Below, in pieces: positions 1 to 8,359 of a DNA stretch of 64,000 nucleotides. A program made the position numbers and the translations under genes. This DNA comes from an uncultured Halieaceae bacterium. GTDB lineage: Bacteria > Pseudomonadota > Gammaproteobacteria > Pseudomonadales > Halieaceae. Under the pieces are notes generated by a model. It had not been told where the DNA came from, made no database searches, and worked only from the letters and a program-made list of their open reading frames with translations. The stretch lies in contig CAJXNM010000003.1 of assembly GCA_913057135.1 (NCBI GenBank), positions 1 to 64,000 of the forward strand. The letters run 5' to 3'. Within the stretch, counting starts at the first letter, position 1. Each line of letters starts with the position of its first letter.

Positions 1-24
1 ACCCTCACGACCAGGAGTAGTGTC

Positions 25-435
25 ATGATTCAGACTAAACAACAAGGCTTCACACTTATCGAACTCATGATCGTTATTGCGATCATTGGCATTTTGGCGG
101 CAGTGGCGTTGCCGGCTTATCAGGATTACACTGAGAGAGCGAAGTTCGCGAACGTTGTAAGTGTAGTTCAGGGTTATAAAACAGCGGTTGCACTATGTTT
201 ACAAAAAGGTGAGACCGACTGCAGCGCCGGAGCTGCGGGTTCTGGCGTGCCGGCAGCAGACACTTCGAATTCATACATCGACACACTCACCGTGAGCGCA
301 GCAGGCGTAATTGATGCGACCGCGTCGGCCGACGCTGGATCGCTAACGATACAACTCACACCCAGTCTTGGCAGCGGATCCCTCTCGTGGACCGTTGCTG
401 GTACTTGTGTCAACGCCGGAGCTTGCGACTCGTAA
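25..435 (+). CDS. pilA: Type IV major pilin PilA
   Basis: This 136-residue protein is a type IVa pilin, the main subunit of the retractile pilus fibre. The short basic leader ends in G8, followed by F9 as the first mature residue. The mature segment begins [17 protein letters not shown], with Glu5 needed for methylation and assembly, so PilD (encoded downstream) should cleave and methylate it. The variable part contains a cysteine pair near the end ([11 protein letters not shown]) that probably forms the D-loop disulfide. The protein finishes in a serine. An AGGAG ribosome site lies about 7 bases upstream; the promoter lies outside the window. The next gene encodes a pilin-glycosylation-type ligase. 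Whether this is the only pilin in the genome cannot be told. Confidence 0.95.
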   Translation: MIQTKQQGFTLIELMIVIAIIGILAAVALPAYQDYTERAKFANVVSVVQGYKTAVALCLQKGETDCSAGAAGSGVPAADTSNSYIDTLTVSAAGVIDATASADAGSLTIQLTPSLGSGSLSWTVAGTCVNAGACDS

Positions 436-463
436 ACCAAAGATCATTCAAGGCGACATAGCT

Positions 464-502
464 CCAATCAGTGCGCAGGACCAAGACTTGTGCGCTGATT
501 GG
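464..502 (+). terminator. Strong hairpin after pilA
   Basis: Arms at 464-477 and 489-502 pair over 14 consecutive positions, with two G-U wobbles, around an 11-base loop. The hairpin starts 28 bases after the pilA stop and ends 12 bases before the next start codon. No T-tract follows, so it is not a textbook intrinsic terminator. It more likely stabilises the abundant pilin mRNA or attenuates read-through into the ligase gene. Confidence 0.55.
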
Positions 503-514
503 TAGTTAACCCTT

Positions 515-2221
515 GTGTTAGCTGTTCAAAGAGATACAAATAATCCCCATCGCTTCCCCGGAGCGGTTGCCGTCGCGGCTCTCTGCTGGCAATTGCCATT
601 TCCAAACCTGGGCGGCTGGGGCACAGTACTACCCTTCAACCTCATAACATTAGCCATTGTGGGCGCCCTAGCTCTGCACACTGCCAGCGCAGTGAGCAGA
701 CGGGGGATCTCTATCGCTCCCGCCACACTTCCTGTTTTAGCCTTAGCAGTGGTCCTTTTGATCACCGTCTTTTGGTCGGGTTGGTCAAGCGTGACCCTTG
801 ACGCTCTTGGGGTTTTGTTGATTTGTGCACTCGTCACCGACCGAGTCGCGAGAGTTGACGATCAGTCCGCCACATTACTTCTGACATGCATAACCATCTG
901 TGGTGCTGTGCAAGCAAGCGCCGGTATTGTGCAGCTATTCGGCATTAACCTCGATGCAGGTCTCTACAAAAATGCTGAATTGGACTCGCAGCGTGTACCA
1001 ACCGGCGTATTCCAGCAAGTCAATGTACTCTGTTCATTTTTGGCGGCAAGTTATGGCGCAGCCGGCAGTCTCATTGCGCAAGAGCCTGTCAATCAAAAAC
1101 CGCCGTCAATAACAGGCTATTGGATTCATATCGCCGTTGTCGTGATGGTTGCCGTTCTCACGGCGGCAGGATCAAGAATTGGGTGGATCAGCACAGCTTG
1201 TGTCTTCACTATCGTTACCGTTTGGCTGAGCTTGAGTGCAAAGAGAACGCCTGCAAAAAAGCGGTACTGGATAGCAGCAACTACTCTGGGGGTCATTGTC
1301 GGCGTCTTCATCATCGTACTGAATAGCCCAGTCACAACCCGCGTACACGACAAACTCAACACTGAAACTGCGCGATGGGAAATCTATCGCGTATCCCTGT
1401 CGTTAATTTCAGAGCAACCTCATGCAGGCCATGGAGCGGGTTCATTTGAGCGCTCATATCGTGAAAAAGCCGCCGAGCTTTACCAAGCCAACCCGGAGAG
1501 CATCAGCTATTTGCCTGCCAACAGAGTGGCGCATCCCCACAATGAGTTGTTGTTCTGGTGGGTGCAAACAGGCTGGTTACTGCCGATGTCTGCCATCCTC
1601 GTTGTACTCATCTATGCCTTTTACCTTAGAGACCGCAGTAACGCCTATCGCTACCCCGCACTCGTTATTGCCTTACCACTACTCATGCACAGCAATACCG
1701 AACTGCCACTTTGGCAATCCTTAGTTCACTGCCTACTGCTAGCCATCGCAGCCGGATTACTTGCCAGAAACGCGCGCCTAATTGTTTTCAATACCGATAG
1801 CCTCGTGATGCACACAGTCAAAAGATCCACTCTCTTGACCGCAGGTATTCTCTGTATCGGACTGAGCGCACACGGTCTCTTTACCAACACAGTTCTGTGG
1901 CATTACCGACAAGACCCCTATGAGCATAGCAACCTACTGACATGGGTTGGGCATCCACTGCTGTTAAAAACGAACTACGACTTTGAGTTCCATCGCCAAC
2001 TGTTTAATGCCGGTGTTGAAACCGGTAATACCACAGCACTTGCCATGTTTCGCTCCTGGGCGAATCAAGCACGCTATAGATATCCCACCGCACAACTGTA
2101 TCAGGGGTTGGTCTGGGCAAATTATTGGCTTGAGGACCGCCCCGAATCATCACGGATACAACAGGAGGCAGAGTACCTGTTTCCTTTCGAGTCATTTGAC
2201 TTCCCCCTAGACGATGACTAA
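515..2221 (+). CDS. PglL/TfpO-like pilin O-oligosaccharyltransferase (Wzy_C family)
   Basis: This 568-residue polytopic inner membrane protein belongs to the O-antigen ligase / protein-glycosylation ligase superfamily. These enzymes move a lipid-linked glycan onto a protein or lipid A in the periplasm. Many hydrophobic helices alternate with a large periplasmic loop at about residues 270-350. That loop carries the family signature AHPHNELL near residue 340, and an SR motif sits near residue 220. Its position directly behind pilA matches tfpO/pilO and pglL genes, so pilin is the likely acceptor. The start used is GTG at 515, with no good Shine-Dalgarno, so translation may be weak or start slightly downstream. 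An O-antigen ligase or polymerase role cannot be excluded from sequence alone. Confidence 0.82.
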   Translation: MLAVQRDTNNPHRFPGAVAVAALCWQLPFPNLGGWGTVLPFNLITLAIVGALALHTASAVSRRGISIAPATLPVLALAVVLLITVFWSGWSSVTLDALGVLLICALVTDRVARVDDQSATLLLTCITICGAVQASAGIVQLFGINLDAGLYKNAELDSQRVPTGVFQQVNVLCSFLAASYGAAGSLIAQEPVNQKPPSITGYWIHIAVVVMVAVLTAAGSRIGWISTACVFTIVTVWLSLSAKRTPAKKRYWIAATTLGVIVGVFIIVLNSPVTTRVHDKLNTETARWEIYRVSLSLISEQPHAGHGAGSFERSYREKAAELYQANPESISYLPANRVAHPHNELLFWWVQTGWLLPMSAILVVLIYAFYLRDRSNAYRYPALVIALPLLMHSNTELPLWQSLVHCLLLAIAAGLLARNARLIVFNTDSLVMHTVKRSTLLTAGILCIGLSAHGLFTNTVLWHYRQDPYEHSNLLTWVGHPLLLKTNYDFEFHRQLFNAGVETGNTTALAMFRSWANQARYRYPTAQLYQGLVWANYWLEDRPESSRIQQEAEYLFPFESFDFPLDDD

Positions 2222-2294
2222 CGACCACCAAATCCCGATGCACAGTTCCCTAGGGTTTGCTAGTCTGCGGTATTCGTTGAAACCATGAATACCT

Positions 2295-4025
2295 ATGAAC
2301 ATCAGCGCTAACGTGGCTACCACCAGAATTACCGGACTTGCCGGTCGCCTTGTGGCCGATGGCCTCATCACGGCGGAGCAGGCACAGCAAGCTAATCGCG
2401 AATCGGCGAAGAATAAAATCGGCCTCACCCGCTACTTAGTCGACACATTCGGTATTGATGCTGTCGCTGTCGCAGAGGCATCGGCACAAGAATTCGGTGT
2501 CCCATTACTCGACGCTGGCGCTATCGATCGGCACGCACTCCCCGACAAACTGGTCTCGGTAGACTTAATGACCAAGCACCACGCGGTGCCCTTGTTCCGT
2601 CGCGGTAACCGGTTGTTCGTAGGTCTTTCGGACCCAACCAATCTCGCCGCTCTCGACGAGATAAAGTTTGCCACCGGCGTCAGTACAGATGCAGTTTTAG
2701 TTGATGAGAAGTCCCTCTCGAAATTACTTGCCGGCCTCGTCGATGAGGAAAACTCCTTATCGGGCGACATGGACGGACTTGAGGGCGACGGGGAATACGA
2801 CATTGAAACGGTCGATGGTACCCAGCCTGACGATGAAGAGGCTGACAGCAGCGCCGTTGATGACACCCCGATCGTACGCTTCATCAACAAAGTATTGCTG
2901 GACGCAATCAAACAGGGCGCCTCAGATATCCACTTCGAACCCTACGAGAAAGATTACCGGGTTCGCTTTCGGACAGATGGCATGCTGCGCGAGGTGGTAA
3001 AGCCACCTAAAAACCTGGCTCCACGTTTGTCTGCGCGTTTAAAAGTCATGTCAAACATGGATATCTCCGAGCGACGTGTGCCACAGGATGGCCGCATCCA
3101 AATGAAGATATCAAAAACCCGCGCCATCGACTTCCGTGTCAACACGCTTCCCACCATGTTCGGTGAGAAGATTGTGCTTCGTATTCTCGACCCCACGTCG
3201 GCTCAAATGGGCATCGATGCATTAGGCTATGACGAAGACCAGAAAGCTCTGTACATGGACGCGCTGTCGAAGCCGCAGGGTATGATTTTGGTAACGGGTC
3301 CCACCGGCTCAGGTAAAACCGTATCGCTTTACACGGGCTTGGGCATCCTCAACACACCCGAGCGCAATATCTCCACTGCAGAAGATCCTGTTGAAATCAA
3401 CATGCAAGGGGTCAATCAGGTCTTAGTAAACAACAAGGTCGGGCTCGATTTCGCCGAGGCATTACGCTCTTTCCTGCGCCAAGACCCGGACGTCATTATG
3501 GTGGGGGAGATTCGCGACCTGGAAACCGCCGAGATCGCTATCAAAGCGGCGCAAACAGGCCACTTGGTATTGTCGACACTGCACACCAATAGCGCAGCTG
3601 AAACCATCACTCGCCTTCTTAATATGGGTGTGCCAGCCTTTAATATCGCCGCCTCGGTCTCGCTTATTATCGCTCAGCGCTTGGCGCGCCGGCTGTGTAA
3701 GCAATGTGCCATCCCGGAAACGGAAATCCCTACCGACGCGCTTATGCAACTGGGCTTCACCAAAGACATGTTGGCAACCGCAACCCTTAAACGCGCCGTC
3801 GGCTGTGATGCCTGTAAAGATGGCTACAAGGGACGTGTGGGAATTTATGAGGTAGTGAAACTGACCAAGCCCATTGCCAACGCTATTATGGATGGCGGAA
3901 ACTCCCTTGAGCTCGATCGCTTAGCGCGCGCCGAGGGTTTCCCGGACTTGCGAACATCGGCTTTGCGTAAAGCGGCAGAGGGAGCTATTAGTCTTGAAGA
4001 AGTGAACCGAGTCACCACCGATTAA
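2295..4025 (+). CDS. pilB: Type IV pilus extension ATPase PilB
   Basis: This 576-residue hexameric cytoplasmic ATPase powers pilus extension. An N-terminal MshEN/T2SSE_N region (about residues 10-150) is followed by an acidic linker and then the GspE-type motor domain. The motor domain has Walker A GPTGSGKT near residue 335, Asp and His boxes, and a Walker B region around IMVGEIRD. A tetracysteine zinc motif (CKQC ... CDAC, about residues 468-505) is typical of PilB rather than the retraction ATPase PilT. The length is normal. It is followed 21 bases later by pilC. The ATG at 2295 lacks a clear Shine-Dalgarno, and another ATG in a different frame lies 10 bases upstream, so the start rests on homology. 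Confidence 0.95.
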   Translation: MNISANVATTRITGLAGRLVADGLITAEQAQQANRESAKNKIGLTRYLVDTFGIDAVAVAEASAQEFGVPLLDAGAIDRHALPDKLVSVDLMTKHHAVPLFRRGNRLFVGLSDPTNLAALDEIKFATGVSTDAVLVDEKSLSKLLAGLVDEENSLSGDMDGLEGDGEYDIETVDGTQPDDEEADSSAVDDTPIVRFINKVLLDAIKQGASDIHFEPYEKDYRVRFRTDGMLREVVKPPKNLAPRLSARLKVMSNMDISERRVPQDGRIQMKISKTRAIDFRVNTLPTMFGEKIVLRILDPTSAQMGIDALGYDEDQKALYMDALSKPQGMILVTGPTGSGKTVSLYTGLGILNTPERNISTAEDPVEINMQGVNQVLVNNKVGLDFAEALRSFLRQDPDVIMVGEIRDLETAEIAIKAAQTGHLVLSTLHTNSAAETITRLLNMGVPAFNIAASVSLIIAQRLARRLCKQCAIPETEIPTDALMQLGFTKDMLATATLKRAVGCDACKDGYKGRVGIYEVVKLTKPIANAIMDGGNSLELDRLARAEGFPDLRTSALRKAAEGAISLEEVNRVTTD

Positions 4026-4046
4026 TAGGTAGAGATAGCATCAGCC

Positions 4047-5255
4047 ATGGCAACTGACAGTACCTACGTTTGGAACGGGCTCGATAAGAACGGCCGAAAA
4101 AGCCAGGGCGAAATCGTGGCGACCAGCGTGGCCCTTGCCAAAGCTCAGCTACGCAAGCAAGGAGTTGTACCCAAACGCGTCAAGAAGAAACCAAAGCCAT
4201 TATTCTCACTGGGTAATAAATCGATCAAGCCCGCCGATATCGCGATTTTTACCCGGCAGATGGCCACCATGATGAAAGCAGGCGTGCCCCTTGTGCAGAG
4301 TTTCGATATCGTAGCTGACGGCTTGGACAATGAGAAAATGCGCGCGCTCGTTACCGCCATCAAAAACGAGGTGGCTGCCGGTGGAGGTTTCGCCGCCTCA
4401 CTGGCCAAGCACCCAAAATACTTCGATGAATTGTTCTGTAGCTTGGTGGCATCGGGGGAGAGCTCAGGCACCCTTGAGGTCATGCTAGATCGCATTGCCA
4501 CCTACAAAGAAAAAACCGAGGCATTAAAAGCCAAAATTAAAAAGGCCATGACCTACCCCATCGCGGTGGTCATCGTTGCCATCATTGTAACGGGCATTCT
4601 GCTGGTCAAAGTCGTTCCTCAGTTTGCCGAGACTTTTCAATCCTTTGGTGCCGACCTACCGGGCTTCACGTTGTTCGTTCTGGGGCTCTCCAATTTTGCG
4701 CAGGATTGGTGGTTCATTTTTCTCATTGGATTTATCGCTGCCGGCTGGGGCTACACCCAAGCGTTACAACGCTCTAAAGCGTTCAAAGACAAAGTTGATG
4801 CGCTGTCACTCCGCATTCCGGTTGTTGGCGGTATCGTCCACGACTCGGTCATTGCGCGTTTTTCGCGCACCTTATCCACTACCTTTGCCGCTGGGGTGCC
4901 ACTGGTTGAGGCCCTTGAATCGACTGCCGGCGCCGCAGGTAACGCGATTTATGCCACCGCCATTCGGCAAATACGGGATGACGTAACCTCAGGCACGTCT
5001 CTCTATCAATCTATTCGATCGACGGGTCTATTCCCCAGCATGTTGCTGCAAATGACATCTATCGGTGAAGAGTCAGGCTCCCTCGATGAGATGCTTGGCA
5101 AAGTGGCGGACCAGTATGAGGCCCAAGTCGACAACGCGGTTGATAGTCTCAGTTCCCTCATGGAGCCGATTATTATGTCCGTACTTGGAGTACTGGTTGG
5201 CGGCTTAATGGTTGCCATGTACCTGCCTATCTTTATGCTGGGATCGGTCGTCTAA
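4047..5255 (+). CDS. pilC: Type IV pilus platform protein PilC
   Basis: This 402-residue inner membrane platform protein links the PilB motor to the growing pilus. It has the duplicated GspF/T2SSF domain. The first copy includes FTRQMATMMKAGVPL (about residues 68-82), and the second begins RFSRTLSTTFAAGVPL (about residues 271-286). Transmembrane helices follow each copy, including the C-terminal hydrophobic segment. The length is standard. It lies between pilB and pilD in the usual pilBCD order, probably in one transcript. Confidence 0.95.
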   Translation: MATDSTYVWNGLDKNGRKSQGEIVATSVALAKAQLRKQGVVPKRVKKKPKPLFSLGNKSIKPADIAIFTRQMATMMKAGVPLVQSFDIVADGLDNEKMRALVTAIKNEVAAGGGFAASLAKHPKYFDELFCSLVASGESSGTLEVMLDRIATYKEKTEALKAKIKKAMTYPIAVVIVAIIVTGILLVKVVPQFAETFQSFGADLPGFTLFVLGLSNFAQDWWFIFLIGFIAAGWGYTQALQRSKAFKDKVDALSLRIPVVGGIVHDSVIARFSRTLSTTFAAGVPLVEALESTAGAAGNAIYATAIRQIRDDVTSGTSLYQSIRSTGLFPSMLLQMTSIGEESGSLDEMLGKVADQYEAQVDNAVDSLSSLMEPIIMSVLGVLVGGLMVAMYLPIFMLGSVV

Positions 5256-5277
5256 TCTACCTACAACACCACGACTA

Positions 5278-6150
5278 GTGAGCCTTTTTGTGCAAAGTGC
5301 CTTTGATATCCCGTGGTTTCTCTATCTATGTACTGGGCTAGGTGGCCTGGTTCTTGGCAGTTTCCTGAATGTCGTCATCTTGCGCCTACCGAAAATGATG
5401 ACACAGGCTTGGCGCCAGGAGTGCTGCGAGTTCCTAGAGCAACCGATACCCAGTGATGCCCAGCTAAACCTAGCCTTTCCAGGGTCCCACTGTCCAAGCT
5501 GCGGGGAGGCACTGAAACCTTGGCACAATATACCGCTCGTGAGCTACGCGGTTTTAGGCGGCAAATGCGCGCACTGCAGAACCCCCATCAGCTTGCGCTA
5601 TCCATTGGTTGAAGCCGTCACCGCCATACTCTGGGTGGCGGCGGCTGTGAGTTTCGGTCCCACAGCCATGCTATTGGGTGCTCTGTTATTGATTGCGGCG
5701 TTAATCACCCTCACGAGCATCGATTTGGATACCCAGCTTCTCCCCGACAGCATCACACTGCCTCTGCTGTGGATCGGGCTCCTGTTTAATATTGGAGGCG
5801 CGTTTGTATCCCTCGAACAGGCGGTCATAGGGGCGATGGCGGGCTACCTGATATTGTGGAGCGTGTATTGGCTATTCAAGATCACAACCGGAAAAGAGGG
5901 TATGGGCTATGGTGATTTCAAACTTTTAGCCGCCCTTGGGGCTTGGTTTGGTTGGCAAGCTCTGCCGCTAATCATCATCTTGTCATCCTTTGTGGGGGCC
6001 GCGGTTGGTATTTTCCTCATGGTGGTAAAACAACGTGGACGCGACGTACCTATACCGTTTGGTCCTTATCTAGCCGGCGCCGGACTACTGTGTCTGTTCT
6101 TCCAAACTGAGCTCACCGGACTGTATCTGGCGCTTACAGGCTTAACTTAA
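5278..6150 (+). CDS. pilD: Prepilin peptidase / N-methyltransferase PilD
   Basis: This 290-residue inner membrane aspartic protease cleaves the prepilin leader after glycine and methylates the new N-terminal phenylalanine. The N-terminal domain has the CPSC ... CAHC tetracysteine zinc motif. The two catalytic aspartates sit in SIDLDTQLLPD and GYGDFKLL. About eight membrane helices follow the family pattern. The GTG at 5278 is chosen as start because the homologous N-terminus (Leu-rich helix ending GSFLNVVI) follows directly; an in-frame ATG at 5212 would overlap pilC and adds unrelated residues. The stop overlaps the coaE ATG by one base (TAATG), so the two are probably translationally coupled. 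Confidence 0.93.
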   Translation: MSLFVQSAFDIPWFLYLCTGLGGLVLGSFLNVVILRLPKMMTQAWRQECCEFLEQPIPSDAQLNLAFPGSHCPSCGEALKPWHNIPLVSYAVLGGKCAHCRTPISLRYPLVEAVTAILWVAAAVSFGPTAMLLGALLLIAALITLTSIDLDTQLLPDSITLPLLWIGLLFNIGGAFVSLEQAVIGAMAGYLILWSVYWLFKITTGKEGMGYGDFKLLAALGAWFGWQALPLIIILSSFVGAAVGIFLMVVKQRGRDVPIPFGPYLAGAGLLCLFFQTELTGLYLALTGLT

Positions 6151-6761
6151 TGCAGTATGTGGTTGGCATAACAGGCGGCATTGGCAGTGGTAAATCGGCA
6201 GTGACCGATCGGTTGGCCAGCCGAGGTATCGACATTGTTGATGCCGACGTCGTTGCCCGCGAGGTCGTCGCACCTGGAGAGGACACACTGTCAGCCATCG
6301 TCGCACATTTCGGCGACCACATACTTCAGGCCGATGGCAGCCTTGATCGCGCAGCCTTGAGACAGATCGTGTTTCAAGACCCTGCTCAACGACACTGGCT
6401 CGAGGACGTTACACACCCGGCGATACGAACGCGCATGAAGGCCCAGCTAGAGAGTGCCCGTGGTCCCTATGCGGTACTGGTGTCACCACTGCTGTTGGAA
6501 TCTGAACAGCGGGCACTGGTTGATTATGTGGTCGTCGTCGATGTACCCCCAGAACTTCAGATAGAGCGCGCAAGTCAACGAGATCAAAACAGCCGGGAGC
6601 AGATCGAGCGCATTATGGCTGCACAATTATCGCGGGATAAACGGCTTTTGGGCGCCGACGACGTTATCGACAACAGCGGTACGTTGCCATTCTTAGAACA
6701 GCAAGTGGACTTGCTGCATCAGAAACTACTTAAACTCGCCCTAAATCCTGAAGCGCCGTGA
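6150..6761 (+). CDS. coaE: Dephospho-CoA kinase
   Basis: CoaE phosphorylates the 3'-hydroxyl of dephospho-CoA, the last step of coenzyme A synthesis in the cytoplasm. The 203-residue protein has the P-loop GGIGSGKS at residues 8-15 and the DADVVARE motif near residue 32, both typical of the family. The length is usual. It is the last gene of the pilBCD-coaE run. yacG, which follows coaE in many relatives, is absent here; the next gene is mutT on the other strand, and the two coding ends overlap by 32 bases. Confidence 0.95.
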   Translation: MQYVVGITGGIGSGKSAVTDRLASRGIDIVDADVVAREVVAPGEDTLSAIVAHFGDHILQADGSLDRAALRQIVFQDPAQRHWLEDVTHPAIRTRMKAQLESARGPYAVLVSPLLLESEQRALVDYVVVVDVPPELQIERASQRDQNSREQIERIMAAQLSRDKRLLGADDVIDNSGTLPFLEQQVDLLHQKLLKLALNPEAP

Positions 6762-7140
6762 CAATACCCTGGTTCGCCTCAGGAAAACGAAACTGATATA
6801 GCTGACCGGGCAACCACCACGCGATCGGTTGGCCCTCGGCCCCAATAGGCTCGCCGGACCAATCAACCACATGCCAGGTGTCGAGTAATACCTGTCGGTC
6901 ACCATAATCGTGCTGAATTTGAATAAGAGGCTGAGCGGAGGCTGTGTCGATGGCAATGCACAGCTCCTCCTGAAGCTCACGTTGCAAGGCGTCTAGCACC
7001 GACTCGCCGGGCTCACGCTTTCCGCCAGGAAATTCCCAAAGCCCACCTTGATGGGCCTGCTTGGCGCGCCGCTGGATAAGCACGCGACCACTGGCATCGG
7101 TTAGCACACCCACAACCACATGCAGCACCGGTGGTGTCAT
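6730..7140 (-). CDS. mutT: Nudix hydrolase MutT (8-oxo-dGTP diphosphatase)
   Basis: This 136-residue Nudix enzyme probably hydrolyses 8-oxo-dGTP to keep oxidised guanine out of DNA. The Nudix box is clear: GGKREPGE, then seven residues, then RELQEELCI. A cysteine stands where the consensus often has glycine before the last hydrophobic residue. The start has an AGAGGT site 6 bases upstream. It is the distal gene of the secA-argJ-mutT run. It lacks the C-terminal thiamine-phosphate-synthase-like extension found in the Pseudomonas orthologue. Its 3' end overlaps that of coaE on the other strand. Confidence 0.88.
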   Translation of the reverse strand: MTPPVLHVVVGVLTDASGRVLIQRRAKQAHQGGLWEFPGGKREPGESVLDALQRELQEELCIAIDTASAQPLIQIQHDYGDRQVLLDTWHVVDWSGEPIGAEGQPIAWWLPGQLYQFRFPEANQGIVTALQDLGRV

Positions 7141-7153
7141 CCCTGGACCTCTG

Positions 7154-8359
7154 CTAGGTTCGGTATTCAGCGTTTATGCGTACGTAGTCGTAGGACAAAT
7201 CGGTTGTCCATAGAGTAGCCGCAGCACACCCCCTACCCAAGCGCACGTTGATGACAAGATCGGTAGCGGACATAGCCTGTTGTCCCTGCTCTTCCGTGTA
7301 AGAAGCGGCACGAGCCCCCTGCTCTGCAATGAGCACACCGTTCAAGTAAAGAGACACGTCGTCCACAAGCAAATTTTCTAGCCCCGCGCGTCCAATCGCA
7401 GCTAACAATCGCCCCCAGTTAGGGTCGCTGGCGAACAATGCGGTTTTAACCAGAGGCGAGTGGGCAATGGTACGAGCGACGGCTTCGCATTCTTGCTCGT
7501 CGATACCACCCTCAACATGGATCTCAACAAACTTAGTGGCCCCTTCACCGTCACGCACAATCGCCTGTGCCAACGCAATACACACTTCTGATAGCGCCTC
7601 GGAAAAGGCATCGACGGCGACAGTATCGTGGGCATCGATACGCACACCGCTGGCTCCTGTCGCCGCGACAACAGCGACATCATTGGTGGAGGTATCGCCA
7701 TCGACGGTAATCCGATTAAAACTCGCATCAACCGCCCGACGGAATATCTCATCGAGCAACTTAAAATCAACGGCCGCGTCTGTCGCGATGAAACCGAGCA
7801 TAGTGGCCATATCGGGACAGATCATACCCGAACCCTTGGACATACCTGTCAAGGTGACTGCGACATCACCGATGGTCACCGTGCGAGACACCCACTTGGG
7901 TCGGGTATCCGTGGTTAATATCGCCGATGCTGCCCGCGACCAACCATTCGCATCGAGGTCCTCAATGGCAGCCGGTAACGCTTGGGTCAGCTTTTCAACT
8001 GGCAACGGCTCGCCTATGACACCGGTCGAGAATGGCATCACGGCGGTGGTAGCGCAGCCGCAGAGAGCCGCTAGTTCCGCGCAAGTGGCCTCTGCCGCCG
8101 CCATACCGTGCGCACCGGTCCCGGCATTGGCGTTTCCGGTGTTAACCACCCAGTAGCGCGGACGATATTCACATGCACGCCAATGGCTACGGGCAACATG
8201 CACGGGCGCAGCACAGAAGGCATTGCGCGTAAAAACTGCGGCACACACGGAATCCGGCGCCAGTTCAATGATCGTTAAATCGTCTTTACCTGCGCGTTTA
8301 ATGCCCGCCTGAGCAACCCCAAGACGAACCCCTGGCACAACCAAAGGCGCACTACTCAC
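7154..8359 (-). CDS. argJ: Glutamate N-acetyltransferase / amino-acid acetyltransferase ArgJ
   Basis: ArgJ transfers the acetyl group from N-acetylornithine to glutamate, recycling acetyl groups in arginine synthesis. Bifunctional members also use acetyl-CoA. The 401-residue proenzyme carries the conserved [14 protein letters not shown] segment, at whose Ala-Thr bond it autocleaves to alpha and beta chains, with the threonine becoming the nucleophile. The C-terminal half has the conserved DPNWGR motif. The start is GTG at 8359, giving a GTGA overlap with the secA stop and hence probable translational coupling. Mono- or bifunctionality cannot be decided from the sequence. Confidence 0.94.
   Translation of the reverse strand: MSSAPLVVPGVRLGVAQAGIKRAGKDDLTIIELAPDSVCAAVFTRNAFCAAPVHVARSHWRACEYRPRYWVVNTGNANAGTGAHGMAAAEATCAELAALCGCATTAVMPFSTGVIGEPLPVEKLTQALPAAIEDLDANGWSRAASAILTTDTRPKWVSRTVTIGDVAVTLTGMSKGSGMICPDMATMLGFIATDAAVDFKLLDEIFRRAVDASFNRITVDGDTSTNDVAVVAATGASGVRIDAHDTVAVDAFSEALSEVCIALAQAIVRDGEGATKFVEIHVEGGIDEQECEAVARTIAHSPLVKTALFASDPNWGRLLAAIGRAGLENLLVDDVSLYLNGVLIAEQGARAASYTEEQGQQAMSATDLVINVRLGRGCAAATLWTTDLSYDYVRINAEYRT

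Noticed and set aside
7467-8156. 229-codon frame on the + strand opposite argJ
   Set aside because: It is antisense to a clear argJ and its low-complexity Ala/Ser/Thr/Val composition fits a codon-bias artefact.
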